Assembly: GCA_003427395.1 (NCBI GenBank)
Contig: BFEA01000616.1
Span: 715,291 to 752,003, forward strand
Origin: Chara braunii
Lineage: Eukaryota; Streptophyta; Charophyceae; Charales; Characeae
Direction of reading: 5' to 3'
DNA length: 36,713 nucleotides
Within the stretch, counting starts at the first letter, position 1. Every line of letters starts with the position of its first letter. A model generated the notes under the pieces. The model ran no database searches and had not been told where the DNA came from. It saw nothing but the letters and a program-made list of their open reading frames with translations. Of the stretch, positions 9,489 through 19,118 are shown one piece after another. Made by a program: the position numbers and the translations under genes.

Positions 9489-11105
9489 ATGGTCAAGATG
9501 GCAGGGCGAGCAAGACCAAACACATCTGCAGGGACCAATGAAGAGGCCCTGATTGGGGTTATACGGGAACTGGTCGAGAGAGTGGATACTATCAAAGGAG
9601 GGTTTGACATTGCAAGAGCAAAGAGGCCAGATGAGAGAATTCTCTGCTTCAGGGGACCTCAGGTTAATGACTTCTTTGATGAGTACGAATTATTTGCACT
9701 TACTTATGGTTGGACAGATAAGCAGCGACTTAAGCATCTTCTGTCTTATTGTGACACTGATTCGAGACTGGCAGTTCAGGAGTTAATGGAAGGTGCTACT
9801 ACCTGGGAAGAAGTCAAGGAGAGACTGAAAAATGAATTTGAGAAAGATTCAGTTCCAACCACAACTAAGGACTTACTCAATATCAGAAGAGCAAAATACG
9901 ACACTTTCAATGTTTTTCTCCAGACTTTTATCCGAACAGCAAGAAGAATTCCATAGTTGGATGAAGCCCAGAGATGCCATATATTTTTGATAAATTTTAC
10001 TGACACTGAAAGGCAAGCAGTTCTTAATCAAGCTCAGCACTATCCTCTCAGATGGTATGAAATGGTTGCAATCATAAGAACTCTACCTACTGTCTCCCAT
10101 AAGAAATGGTCACTGGATCAGATCAGTACTTTGGCCAAGGACTGGGAGACTGAGAATGGGATGAATAGAGGAAACAATATAACTGTTGAAAATATTCTTC
10201 AAAAAGTGATGGCTAACTTTATGCCTGCAAGGCCTGCAACGCATGTTGTGGATGACAGGGAAAAGAAGAAGGCGGAAAGTGAAAAAGATGACGACGATGA
10301 CGATGATAATGAGGGCTATGTTAAGAAAGGGGATTCTTCGAGACCTTAAAAGAATGGGGAAAATGGTGTCGGAGGGAACAGAGAGAGAAGAAAATATGAT
10401 GAGCGTCCTAAGAGGAATTTCACTTGCTACTATTGTGGTGAAAGTGGACATACTACCACCTACTGCAAGCCACTTGAGGAGGATGTAAGGAGTGGGGTGG
10501 CAAAGAAAGATGCAATGGGCCATGTCGGTGATAGCTCATGGAATAAGTTGGATCCTAGACATTCAGGAGGTATGAGACTTCTTGCTCTTAAACATGATGA
10601 AAAGATGAAGATTAAGAAGAAGAGAAAAGTTAATGTGAATGTTCATTTCCTCACTGGAGACGTGCCTAATGAACTGGTGCAAATAGCAGATGACCCTTAT
10701 ACCACGATTGGGTTGTCTCTGCAGTCCTTAACATTGACAGAGTGTGAGCCTAGTGAGGCATCAACAAGTGAGTCTCCATTGGTAGGGAGCCCTACTTTTC
10801 ATAATCCCTCTGGACTAGATGCGTCCTCTTCCAATGAAATGGCTCATTTTCTGACTAACATGATGTCATTCCATGGTGATCTACTCGTAGAGGTTGTCAT
10901 GGAACCTAGTGTCAGGGTTGGTGAAGTAAGGGACCACCAAACCCGTATGAAACCTCAAATGATAAAGAAAAGAAAAGAAAGAAGGCTGAGGAATCACTTA
11001 TCTACATCCTTGATGATCCTGAACCGGAACGTTCACAGGAACAGAATGAACAGGGGAGAAAGAGAAAATTTGTTCTCAAGAGTGATCTGGATGATGGAAC
11101 GGTGA
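9489..11105 (+). pseudogene. gag: gag of element A, two in-frame stops
   Basis: One frame runs from ATG 9489 with stops only at TAG 9954-9956 and TAA 10347-10349. The first 280 residues look like a retrotransposon capsid: ILCFRGPQVNDFFDEYELFA, then TWEEVKERLKNEF, typical of Retrotrans_gag. An acidic run (poly-Asp near 10286-10310) precedes a CX2CX4HX4C zinc knuckle CYYCGESGHTTTYC at about 10430-10471, which would bind genomic RNA. A Ser/Thr-rich linker follows. The frame moves near 10945-11000 into the protease frame. Gag would form the virus-like particle in the cytoplasm. Confidence 0.85.
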
Positions 11106-11542
11106 TTTCTGATGTAATTGCTAAGATGCTGGAAGAAACGAAAGTAACACTATCTTTCAAAGAAGCAATGGCATTAACACCCAAACTGAGGGAAGAATTG
11201 AAGAGGTTAATTGAGAAGAAGAAAATGGAAGTTAATTATTCGGGGTCAGACTTTCCCAATCAAGTGAATAGATCACTGCCAGGTTGTAAGATGAGATTTG
11301 CAACCATGGGTTGCGAACATCTTACAATTCGCATCAGTCAAGTGAAGATTTTAGCCCTAGTAGATTCTGGGGCAGAGATGATACTTCTTTCACGAAGAAC
11401 GATGGAAGCTTGTAATTTATCAATTGACAGACCTGCACAAAATGTACTGAGTAATATTGCAGGAGAGTTGTTCGTGGCACGATTCATTGATAATTTGCCT
11501 ATCAAGGTTCGGACAATGACTGTGGATCTACTGGTTTTGTAG
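11102..11542 (+). pseudogene. Aspartic protease (retropepsin) region of element A pol
   Basis: A charged upstream stretch (KVTLSFKEAMALTPKLREEL) leads to the retropepsin active site ALVDSGAEMILLSR at about 11353-11395. The second half of the protease is in a different frame: after the TAG at 11540-11542 the shifted frame reads FVVPDLDHDCILGTSFFHRM, the usual end of a gypsy protease. One frameshift near 11525-11545 thus breaks it. It would process Gag-Pol inside the particle. Confidence 0.8.
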
Positions 11543-12187
11543 TACCTGATCTGGATCACGACTGTATCTTGGGAACTTCATTCTTCCATAGGATGGAGGC
11601 GGTCCAATTTTTCAGTCATGAAGGGTCATCTTGGATCAGTCTACAGGATCTAGAGACTGCTCAAGAGCAGACCTTTATGGTCGGTACGAAAAATGATTTC
11701 AAGCATCAACTATCTGCTAATTCGATCAGGAGGGAGGAATCTGCTGAAAGAGTTGGGAGGAGATTAAAGGAGGAAGGAAAACGAGAAGCAAAAACAGAGA
11801 TTTCAGTGGGAATCAATCAAGTTTGGAAAATAATGAGAGCCCTTGGTAAACTCGAGGATGAGGACGGGCAAATTGAAGCCTTCAAGAAAGCTGTGGAAAC
11901 TGCTGAGGGAGGGAAAATGGAATTGAGATTTACATCGACTCACCCTTTTTTAAGAAAATAGTCACTGGGTCGAAAAGAAAATACAAACCCAAAGGGGTAA
12001 AGAAAAACCCAGTGGCAGTCTTAATAGAAAAAGATTATGATGAAGCATTGAAAAAGGAAAGACAAATTATAAGAGCATTGAGGGAATCAACAAAAGTGGA
12101 GAAGAGAGTCACCAGAGAGAGGTTTGATACGATGAAGATAGGCTCAGATCAGTTTATCCTGCCTAAAGAGAAGAATATATCTTCAAA
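11543..12187 (+). pseudogene. Protease end and protease-RT linker of element A, frameshifted
   Basis: This spans the displaced protease C-terminus and a Lys/Glu-rich linker. The open frame to 11961 ends with a stop, and the frame then shifts into one with EKDYDEALKKERQIIRALRE (about 12030-12090). A further shift near 12175 leads into the RT frame (YIFKVCQEFSGAFSLSDEE). No separate enzyme is visible. At least two frameshifts here make Gag-Pol translation impossible as assembled. Confidence 0.65.
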
Positions 12188-13175
12188 GTGTGTCAAGAAT
12201 TCTCTGGTGCTTTCTCCTTAAGTGATGAAGAGAGGGGGCGATTGGACGTGGACATGATCAAGATGGCCAAGATTTGGACAGTTGATCATGTTCCATGGAA
12301 TGATAGACCAACTAAGTTTGCTCTAAAGGAAAAAGCGGAAGTAGTAAAGTACCTTGACAAGAAAATGACATCCAATGTTGTTGAGCCTGCTGATGGACCG
12401 TGTGCTAACCTCTGGTTTTGTTTTTGGAAACCAGGGGGCGGGCTAAGATGGATACAGAATCTTCAGAAGCTCAATTATGTGACGGTACGTGATGCAGGTA
12501 GCCTTCCTAATGCTGATCTCCTCGCTGAATCCTTTGTTGGTCGATGTATTTATTCCCTGGTTGATCTGTATTCTGGCTATGATCAGTTCCATATTGATCC
12601 CACTAGCCGACCCATGACCGCCATGCACACACCGAGGGGACTTGTTCAGATGTGTGTGGTACCTCAGGGTTGGACTAACGGGGTGGCAGTGGTTCAAAGG
12701 GATATGATCAATGTCATGCAGGATATTTCCCCTGAAATAACCAGTCCCTACATTGATGATAATCATGTAAAAGGACCCTTGGTAAGAGATGAAACTTTGG
12801 TCGCAGGGGGAGTCAGGAAGTTTGTCAGGGAACATGTTGAACGAGTAAAGATGGTCCTAGAAAGACTTCGGAAGTATAATCTGACTGTCAGTGGGCCAAA
12901 GTCCCTTCTCTTCCAACCAGAAGTGATAATCTCGGGCTTCATATGCTTCTCCAAGGGTAGGAGCCCAGATCCCAAAAAGATAGACAAGATTTTGAACTGG
13001 CCTCTGCCTCTCAAAAGAGTGACAGATGTCAGGAGCTTCTTGGGAGTTTGTGGATTCTGGAGGATTTTTATTCCTCATTTTGTTGCCCTTGCAGAGCCTC
13101 TGAGAGAAATGGTAAGACAAGGGGCTAACTTAGCATGGAATGATAAAAGACAAACTGCGACAGAAACATTGCAAG
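12176..13175 (+). pseudogene. pol: Reverse transcriptase of element A
   Basis: Clear Ty3/gypsy RT. Blocks in order are: ALKEKAEVVKYLDKKM with VVEPADGPCANLW; GGGLRWIQNLQKLNYVTVRD; YSLVDLYSGYDQFHID (first catalytic Asp); MHTPRGLVQMCVVPQGWTN; the active site YIDD at 12749-12760 followed by NHVKGP; and VTDVRSFLGVCGFWRIFIPH. RIQDLQ-like and YIDD-x-KGP wording is what I associate with a gypsy branch best known from fungi rather than with plant Athila/Tat or chromoviruses. The RT core is open for over 330 codons. It loses frame to RNase H in an A-run near 13171-13180. Confidence 0.9.
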
Positions 13176-13613
13176 AAAAAACTAAGAGATGGTGGAGAAG
13201 TACTGGGAGTACCCTATTATGATGATGAGGAGACAAGACCTTTCATCATTGAGGCTGATGGTGGACCAGTGACGCTGGGTGGAGTGCTTATTCAGAACGA
13301 TGAAAATGGGAGAGAGAGGTCTCTAAGATTTGAAAGCAGAACCCTCAATTCTATTGAAAGAGGCTACACCCAATTCAGGAAAGAGCTACTGTCAATCATC
13401 CATAGCCTCAGGTACTTCCGACCCTACGTTTTGGGAAGGAGATTCATCCTGAGGACTGATGCATCTGCTGTGGTAGGTGTCATTAAAAAGCACCAACAGA
13501 TGGATCCAACAGTCAGCAGATGGATCGCCTTCATCTGGACATATGATTTTAAGCTGGAAAAAATTCCCACTGAGAAAAACAGAGCGGATGGCTTAAGCCG
13601 GATTGAGTGGTGA
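13140..13613 (+). pseudogene. RNase H domain of element A pol
   Basis: This frame continues RT after a one-base frame change in gcaagaaaaaactaag. RNase H motifs are FIIEADGGPVTLGGVLIQ (Asp), FRKELLSIIHSLRYFR (Glu), FILRTDASAVVGVI (Asp) and the end EKNRADGLSRIEW, where gypsy RNase H usually ends. It would degrade RNA in RNA:DNA hybrids. An in-frame TGA (13611-13613) follows. The shift at the A-run could be a mutation, a sequencing error or a programmed slip; the other breaks in pol favour decay. Confidence 0.85.
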
Positions 13614-14105
13614 GAAGAAGAAGAAGACGTGAATGAAACAATTGAAGAATCTGCCTATGCTGATAATTTCCTTAATGAAAAAGATGATGAGGATTATGAG
13701 GCACCATGCTCCTACAAGTGGAGTCTTTGGCCTGAAGAGAGAGACGGTTGAGGAGAAATCCCCAAGTGCATACGTTTATGAATCAATTCTTGGAAAAGAG
13801 GAAGAAGTAAACCGAACGACTGATATGCCAGAGTTAATGCAACAGCAGTGGCTGCTCATGAGATTGGGGAAAGTTCAGGTTCAAAGGAAGAAGAAGAGAG
13901 TGAAGAGAAGGAAGAATAGATATTTTTCTACTTTGAGAAATATGATGAAAATTATCAAGAGATTGGCAGAAAGATGGAAAAGGAGCAGCTAAAAGAATAT
14001 TATTGTAAAGATTCAAGGAAGAAATTCAGACTAAAAAGAGGACATCTCTTTGTGGATGGTAAAGGAGGCTTACCTCCGCTAAGAGTGGTCTGTGGTAAAG
14101 AGAGG
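13614..14105 (+). pseudogene. RNase H-integrase linker of element A, acidic
   Basis: After the TGA the same frame stays open to about 13750 as an acidic stretch (EEEEDVNETIEESAYADNF). Further acidic and aromatic coding (EEKEESYFLYFEKYDENY) continues in another frame from about 13885 and leads into FRLKRGHLFVDGKGGLPPL. This resembles the spacer before integrase in related elements. There are at least two frame breaks. Confidence 0.55.
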
Positions 14106-14873
14106 CAGTGAGAGATAATTGCTGATCTCCATGAAGGTGTCGTTGGTGGCCACAGGGCTGCTGAGGCTACCTACTCCAAGACTGTCAAACTCTACTTCTG
14201 GTCTGGCATGAGAGACTAGATTTTCAGATATTGTAAATCATGTGTCTTATGTCAGGAGAGGTCTACCACAAGGATGATTGAGCCCCTATTCCCTACAATC
14301 CTGGTAGAGCCAAGTAGTAGAGTTCATCTGGATCTCATCACTATGCCTCCAGGCAAGGGTGGGATGAGATACATACTAAACATGAGAGAGAATTTTTCTG
14401 GATACGTTGAGGCAAAAACTCTGAAAAGGAAGACAACCGAACAAGTCAGAGGATCATAATTCAGAAATGAGGTGGTCAGAAGAATTCCCCTCAGATTGGG
14501 TGTCAGAATTCGGCATGTGACTACTTGCCATCCTCAAGCGAATGCACCTGTTGAAAAAGGCCACAGAACTCTGAAAGATTCATTGGCCAAGTGGTGTGAA
14601 GGGAAACTCAGTAATTGGTCAAAGGTGTTAAAATTTGTTGTATATGTTGATAATATCACAGTCAAGAGAACCACTGGTTATGCACCTTTTACTCTTTGGT
14701 ACGGCCGATATGCTACATTGCCTATTGAGAGTATTGTCAAGACATGGTCAAGTCAGGAAAGTGATAGGGATTATTCTATTTCAGTACTCCTTCATATCAG
14801 AATAAGGCAAATATCTCAAGTTGATCAGGCAGTGATGGATGCAGCAGAGAGAATGACATCCAGCAGACTATAG
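14106..14873 (+). pseudogene. Integrase of element A, catalytic core missing the second Asp region
   Basis: The zinc-binding part is HEGVVGGHRAAEATYSKTV then CKSCVLCQ, a normal HHCC finger, interrupted by TGA near 14109 and TAG near 14218. The core begins with HLDLITMPPGKGG (first catalytic Asp) and YILNMRENFSGYVEAK. After KTLKRKTTEQVRGS the sequence jumps, past a stop near 14457, to FRNEVVRRIPLRLGVRIRHV and HPQANAPVEKGHRTLK, which holds the catalytic Glu. The usual stretch of some 20-30 residues with the second Asp (VSDNG-type motif) is absent. This integrase would be inactive. It normally inserts element DNA into chromosomes. Confidence 0.82.
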
Positions 14874-15180
14874 GATCAAGAAAGATGAAACACGAAAAGA
14901 TATATAAGAAAAGAGAAATTGAAGATTGGAGATGTTGTTCTTCTGTTTGACAATTCTCTTGAGACACAATGGACTAAAAGATTGGAGCCTAGATGGTTTG
15001 GTCCTTACAGAATCACAGGAGAGGCAGAAGGCAAGGTTTATGAGATCTCATAAATGGACGGATCCAGAGTTCACGACATGGTGTCAGGGTCAAAGACTTC
15101 GTAAGTTTATCTTCAGAGATCCGGACTTGATCCCTACAGTGACTCCAAAGAGAGGAAAGAGGAGTCAACCACCCAAGTAA
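14874..15180 (+). pseudogene. Integrase C-terminal domain of element A, frameshifted
   Basis: One frame reads KLKIGDVVLLFDNSLETQW then RLEPRWFGPYRITG and KVYEIS, the classic GPY/F C-terminal domain. After a TAA the meaning continues as MDGSRVHDMVSG and RLRKFIFRDPDLIP in a shifted frame, ending at TAA 15178-15180. This is the end of pol. No chromodomain is visible, unlike element B. Confidence 0.75.
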
Positions 15181-15275
15181 GAGAACAGTCATAGAGGACT
15201 GGGAAAAAGTACAGTAAGACACTGAGACAGTGAGGCTCAGTCATCGGCTGACAATGATCATTCTTGCATAGTTAG

Positions 15276-15420
15276 TTCAACATTTCGGTTTCAGCATTTC
15301 AGTTTCAGCATTTCAGTTTCAACATTTCAGTTTCAGCATTCAGTTTCAGTATTTCAGTTTCAGTACTTCAGTTTCAGCGTCTCAGTTTTAATATTCCAGT
15401 TTTTCAGCAAGTCATTTCAT
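15276..15420 (+). repeat. Minisatellite, ~15-bp CATTTCAGTTTCAG unit
   Basis: About nine tandem, slightly varied copies of catttcagtttcag. They lie between the end of pol and the polypurine tract, a gene-free stretch from 15181 to 15501. Confidence 0.9.
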
Positions 15421-15501
15421 TATCTATTTCAGCAAGCAACTAAGTTAATGAGACTACATCTTTGATGCAGCGCTGCAGTCGTTCCATGAGTGTCAAACCC
15501 C

Positions 15502-15514
15502 GAGAGTGGGGAGG
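15502..15514 (+). promoter_or_regulatory. Polypurine tract of element A (predicted)
   Basis: The sequence gagagtggggagg, followed by tac and then TGTGAG, is the usual context of a plus-strand primer immediately before a 3' LTR. It lies 320 bp after pol. No comparable purine tract precedes the other candidate LTR start at 19304. Confidence 0.6.
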
Positions 15515-15899
15515 TACTGTGAGTACAGTTCTGAGAGCATTGATACGGTGTCAAGGTTATCACTAAGAGAAATCATGATGGGCATAGAGAAGTTCAGTTC
15601 TGTCTGTCAAGGTCTTTCTTGAGACTGGACGTCGCTTGGAAAAAGAAATCCCAATTGAGGGAAGGGACCTCTCTGGGACTAACACTAAGTCTTTGCTTGA
15701 GGCTGAAGGGAGGTCTCTTGCGAACCCTTAGTGTTGGCTAGCATGTTATTGTTAAGTGCCTCTAGAGACTGAAGGAAGGTCTCTTGAGAAATGTTTGTTC
15801 TGTTATGGGGCGTGGGCAGTCTGCTTGTGGGTTATGATATGCTTGCCTGATTGTCTGTGCATGGGAGTTCTTCTTCACTAACCTAAGGATGCGTTGATT

Positions 15900-16450
15900 G
15901 TTGGGGCCAGCCAGAGCCTTACCGCAGTAGGTTGCAATCTGGTGGGGTCAGCAGGTCCCCAACGCGAGTGTCGAATTCCGTAGTCAGTTGAGGCTAAGAC
16001 TCCGGGGGTCTGGCCTATGAGGCTAAAAGGGGTCAGTTGGAACCCTGCCGCAGTCAGAGGATGCAATCCGGTGAGGTTCGCCAGAGCCTGAAACTGTGGT
16101 TAGACCGGGTCCCACGTTCAAAAATCTGGGCGGGGCAGCCAACGCCCTTGGCCAAAAACTGGTAGGTGAGCCGGTCATTGGCCTCAGTGGTCAAATCCGG
16201 GTTTGGGACAGTTTGACTGACGGGACGTCTACTATCATAGGGTGACCAGACCCGCTAAAGTCTGGGTGTCCTGGCGAGAGTGCCAAAGGGNTGTCATACT
16301 CGAGTAGTGGGTATGATTGGTCCTGACCTGGAGGCAGGTCAAATGGGTTGTCAAGGCAAATGGTCTGACTAGTCCTGGCCTGAGGCGGGCCGAATAAGGT
16401 ATGTGAGACTGACGGGACGTCTGACATTCCTGGCCAGTGGTGGGCCGAAA
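15900..16450 (+). repeat. Diverged tandem repeats in the U3 part of the LTR
   Basis: A stretch at about 15917-15965 (ccgcagtaggttgcaatctg, then gtggggtc) recurs at about 16043-16090 (ccgcagtcagaggatgcaat, then ccggtgaggtt). The 16-mer gactgacgggacgtct occurs near 16215 and 16407. Units like tcctgacctggaggcaggtc recur near 16320, 16372 and 16430. These arrays are upstream of the predicted promoter and could bind regulators, but that is inference. No gene is seen between 15518 and 17394. Confidence 0.6.
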
Positions 16451-17393
16451 CCAAGGCAATCAATAAATCCTGGGTATGAAGAGTCGTTATGTATTAATTG
16501 TTACTTATTATTCATTATTTTATTTATGGGTTTTATTTTAATTTATTGATGCGTGGCTGCTGGTTGTCAGAGGGTCTGCTTGCAGGGGCATGGTTGTTGT
16601 GTGTGGGACTTGCTGGTTTTGCAGGTATGCAAATACTTATCTGAAGTTCCCAGACTAGAGAAAAGAAAAAGGGTTTGGAGGAGACGCCTCACTCAGACCA
16701 GAGAAAGAAAACAAGGGTTTGATATCCCCATCAGGTGCGCGAGAGGCTGAGACATTTCACTCAGATCAGGGAACAGAAAAGAGGGTTTGTTATACCCTAT
16801 TCCCAGCATGGCAGACAGAGTGACTACCATCGTTACTGGGGTCATACTTGGCATAGATGCCGAATCAAGAGCTGAGGTAACCTCCATGTGAAGAGCCGAT
16901 AGTTGGACAAGTCAAGCGAGCAGACAACATCCTTCTTAAAATTTTTATTTGGTGGCCGACAAGCGGCCTGGTTCACGAGAAAACTGCATCCCTGGCCTTA
17001 AGGAAGCCAAACTCTCAGGCCTGGGATGCTATGAAGTGGACTGAACTGAGGATTTTATGAGTCGAAATCAGACTCAAAAGGCTGAAAAGAAGTCATGCTT
17101 ATACAGAATGTAAAAGATGGCCATGAGTTCGAGCTGGAAAAGAAAGAGAAGAAGGAAGATGTTGAGGAGAACGCAGTGACTGGGATGATGAGGTGGTGTG
17201 ACGGCGCAGGGGACAGAAGGAGGTGGAGCTGGCACTATGGCCCTGCTTACTGCAGGGGTGGAAGGAAGCCTAGGGATATAAGGGGAGAAGAAGCACTGGG
17301 TGTACTATAGCGCGCATCAAATTTTTTTCGGAGGTATTCCATCCTGTCAGGGGATGGGGTTTTTTCATACCACCCTGATGATGGATAACGCGC

Positions 17394-17543
17394 CTAAGGC
17401 CTCAGGTGCGCGTAGCCTCTAGGTTCTTCCTCCTCCTCCTCCTCTGAACTATGAAAGCGTCGTGCCCTAACTGGCGGCTCCTCTTTAGCTTTTCCTGTTC
17501 TACCTCCCCTTCCTCTACCCTGTCCACGGCGTGCCTCAGGCAT
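17394..17543 (-). CDS. Short antisense ORF in U3 (49 aa), Arg/Gly then poly-Glu
   Basis: Translation from an ATG on the minus strand gives MPEARRGQGRGRGGRTGKAK, then a proline/arginine stretch and a run of seven glutamates, with a TAG at 17394-17396. The glutamate run comes from a CTC/GAG trinucleotide repeat, so the ORF may be accidental. The RGRGG motif resembles RNA-binding tails or the start of a gag-like protein. No copy is available for comparison. Confidence 0.2.
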   Translation of the reverse strand: MPEARRGQGRGRGGRTGKAKEEPPVRARRFHSSEEEEEEEPRGYAHLRP

Positions 17544-17699
17544 GATGCACGTGAGGTGTCTAAGGGCTATAACTAAGAAAGTTGTGTGAGTGAGGTTTGT
17601 GATAATGAGATGAATCCTGAAAGCGCGAGTGTAAGACTACCAAAAGAAGTAAAGAAAAACGATTGCGCCGACTACGGGAGATTGCGGTATGCTACGTGA

Positions 17700-17850
17700 G
17701 AAAGAAGATGAGCACTAAAAGAAAAGCAAGTACAGGGAGAAGAAGCCTAACACAGAGAGAAAGAAACCTAGCGCAAAGAAAGGTGGCTAGCGTACGGAGA
17801 GAAACCTAGCGCAAAGGGAGATGGCAAGCGCGGGGAGTGAGGGCGAACAC
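17700..17850 (+). repeat. Purine-rich repeats with CTAGCGCAAAG core
   Basis: The motif agaaacctagcgcaaag occurs twice (about 17763 and 17802), with gctagcgtacggagagaaac and related blocks between. It lies in the U3 portion of the LTR. The stretch 17544-18780 otherwise holds no convincing gene; an open frame at 17821-18390 contains Ns and lacks any domain. Confidence 0.55.
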
Positions 17851-18784
17851 TTAGGAGAGAAGCGAACACAGAGAAGGAAGGTGTGCTCAGAGAAGTACGA
17901 GCGCTACGAGAAAGGTGAAGAATCGGCTAGCGCAAAAACGGCAGTGCGAAAATCGCCTCAAATCACCACGGGAATGAGCGAGAACGTATTAGGTTGCACT
18001 ATTTTATATCGAAACTTAGCTCGTTCCGACCCAGCGGGGACGCTGGGTGGGGGTTTGGTATTATGTCGGAGGGCGCGGTATCCCGACCCTCCTCTGTGCA
18101 CCAAGTCCCTACCTGGTTCTAGTCCCTTCCTTTGTTCCTGTGGCTTGTTAAACTATCATCGAACCCGTTACTATACTGATATATCCAAGTGGTGCCTCGG
18201 TTTGGACCAACACTGTATTAGCACTTGCACTTGGCAAAAGGGGTGCGCCACAGGGCTTNCGTTGGTCCACGCAGGCTCGGCNCCCTGCTGTACAGCAGAG
18301 CACTACCGGCCTGTGGCCGTGGTAGCCGCAGAGCTTGCCCTGGGACGCGGAAGCGAAAGGACTGGCGCGCTCTTTTCTGTCGCGCGCTGAAACCCCCTCT
18401 GCCAAGTTNTGGGTTAGGTGCTCGCAGCTCAGCTGTAAAGAAGATGTAAAAAGAGAAATAGAACGTGAGAGAGCNAAACGTCGGGTCCGTTTGCCTTAGG
18501 GCTTTGGTTTCAGTGCGACNCTGTCGTTTTCGTTTTCCTACTATTCTTGTAAGTAATTATTATCATTATTACTGTTACTAGTTTTATTATTTATATTATT
18601 GGACTCTGTTGGGATTTCCATGCTTGTCATGTCACTGCTCCAACGGTTTGATTTCAAACCATGGCCGCGGGCTGAAGGCTTATTTTAGTCTGCCCCTACG
18701 TGAACTATTCATTGATTGAGCTGTCCGAAGAGTGCCGCGCGGCTGGAACCCAAAAGAGGAGGGTGACCCGCGGCCACATCAGTA

Positions 18785-18928
18785 GGAGGTGTATCACCCC
18801 NTATAGGAAGTCATACACCCCCTCCTTGCCATCGGAAGTGGGTACCCGAATACAATAAGCTCAACTGCGGGTTTTAGAATGGAAAGAGCGCCAGTTGGGA
18901 TCCCGTTATGGGATTATCGCACCAACTG
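18785..18928 (+). repeat. Hairpin-forming sequences upstream of the LTR promoter
   Basis: Two inverted repeats are seen: ggaggtgtat (18785-18794) with atacaccccctcc (from about 18813), and cagttgg (18892-18898) with ccaactg (18922-18928), which encloses a second stem atcccgttatgggat. A third, tttaaaatc/gattttaaa, lies near 19029-19058. They lie within 350 bp upstream of the TATA box. Confidence 0.5.
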
Positions 18929-19111
18929 CGGTCCAGTCGCAAGAAAAACCACAAGAGGTCGCGACCCGCGACTGTTGCTCTGCGATCCTTTTCTTTTTTC
19001 TTACGTAATTGTCAAAAGAATCGTTTGAATTTAAAATCTGATTGATTTTGGATTTTAAAGTCTTACTTCGAACTCCCTTTAGAGCACAGGGGTCGCGGCC
19101 TCACAGGGTGT

Positions 19112-19118
19112 TATAAAA
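19112..19118 (+). promoter_or_regulatory. TATA box in 3' LTR of element A
   Basis: The sequence ttataaaaggg is a strong TATA box. Transcription would start at about 19140-19150. The same promoter in the 5' LTR would lie about 190 bp left of the window, so its RNA would begin just before base 1 and run through B1, B2 and A1 before the primer site. Confidence 0.6.

Noticed and set aside
15878-16463. tRNA- or rRNA-like GC-rich repeats in U3
   Set aside because: No cloverleaf with proper arms and no rRNA core words; they are better explained as diverged tandem repeats.
17821-18390. 189-aa plus-strand ORF in the LTR
   Set aside because: Contains Ns, no domain, strong base bias, competing frames on the other strand; no second copy available.
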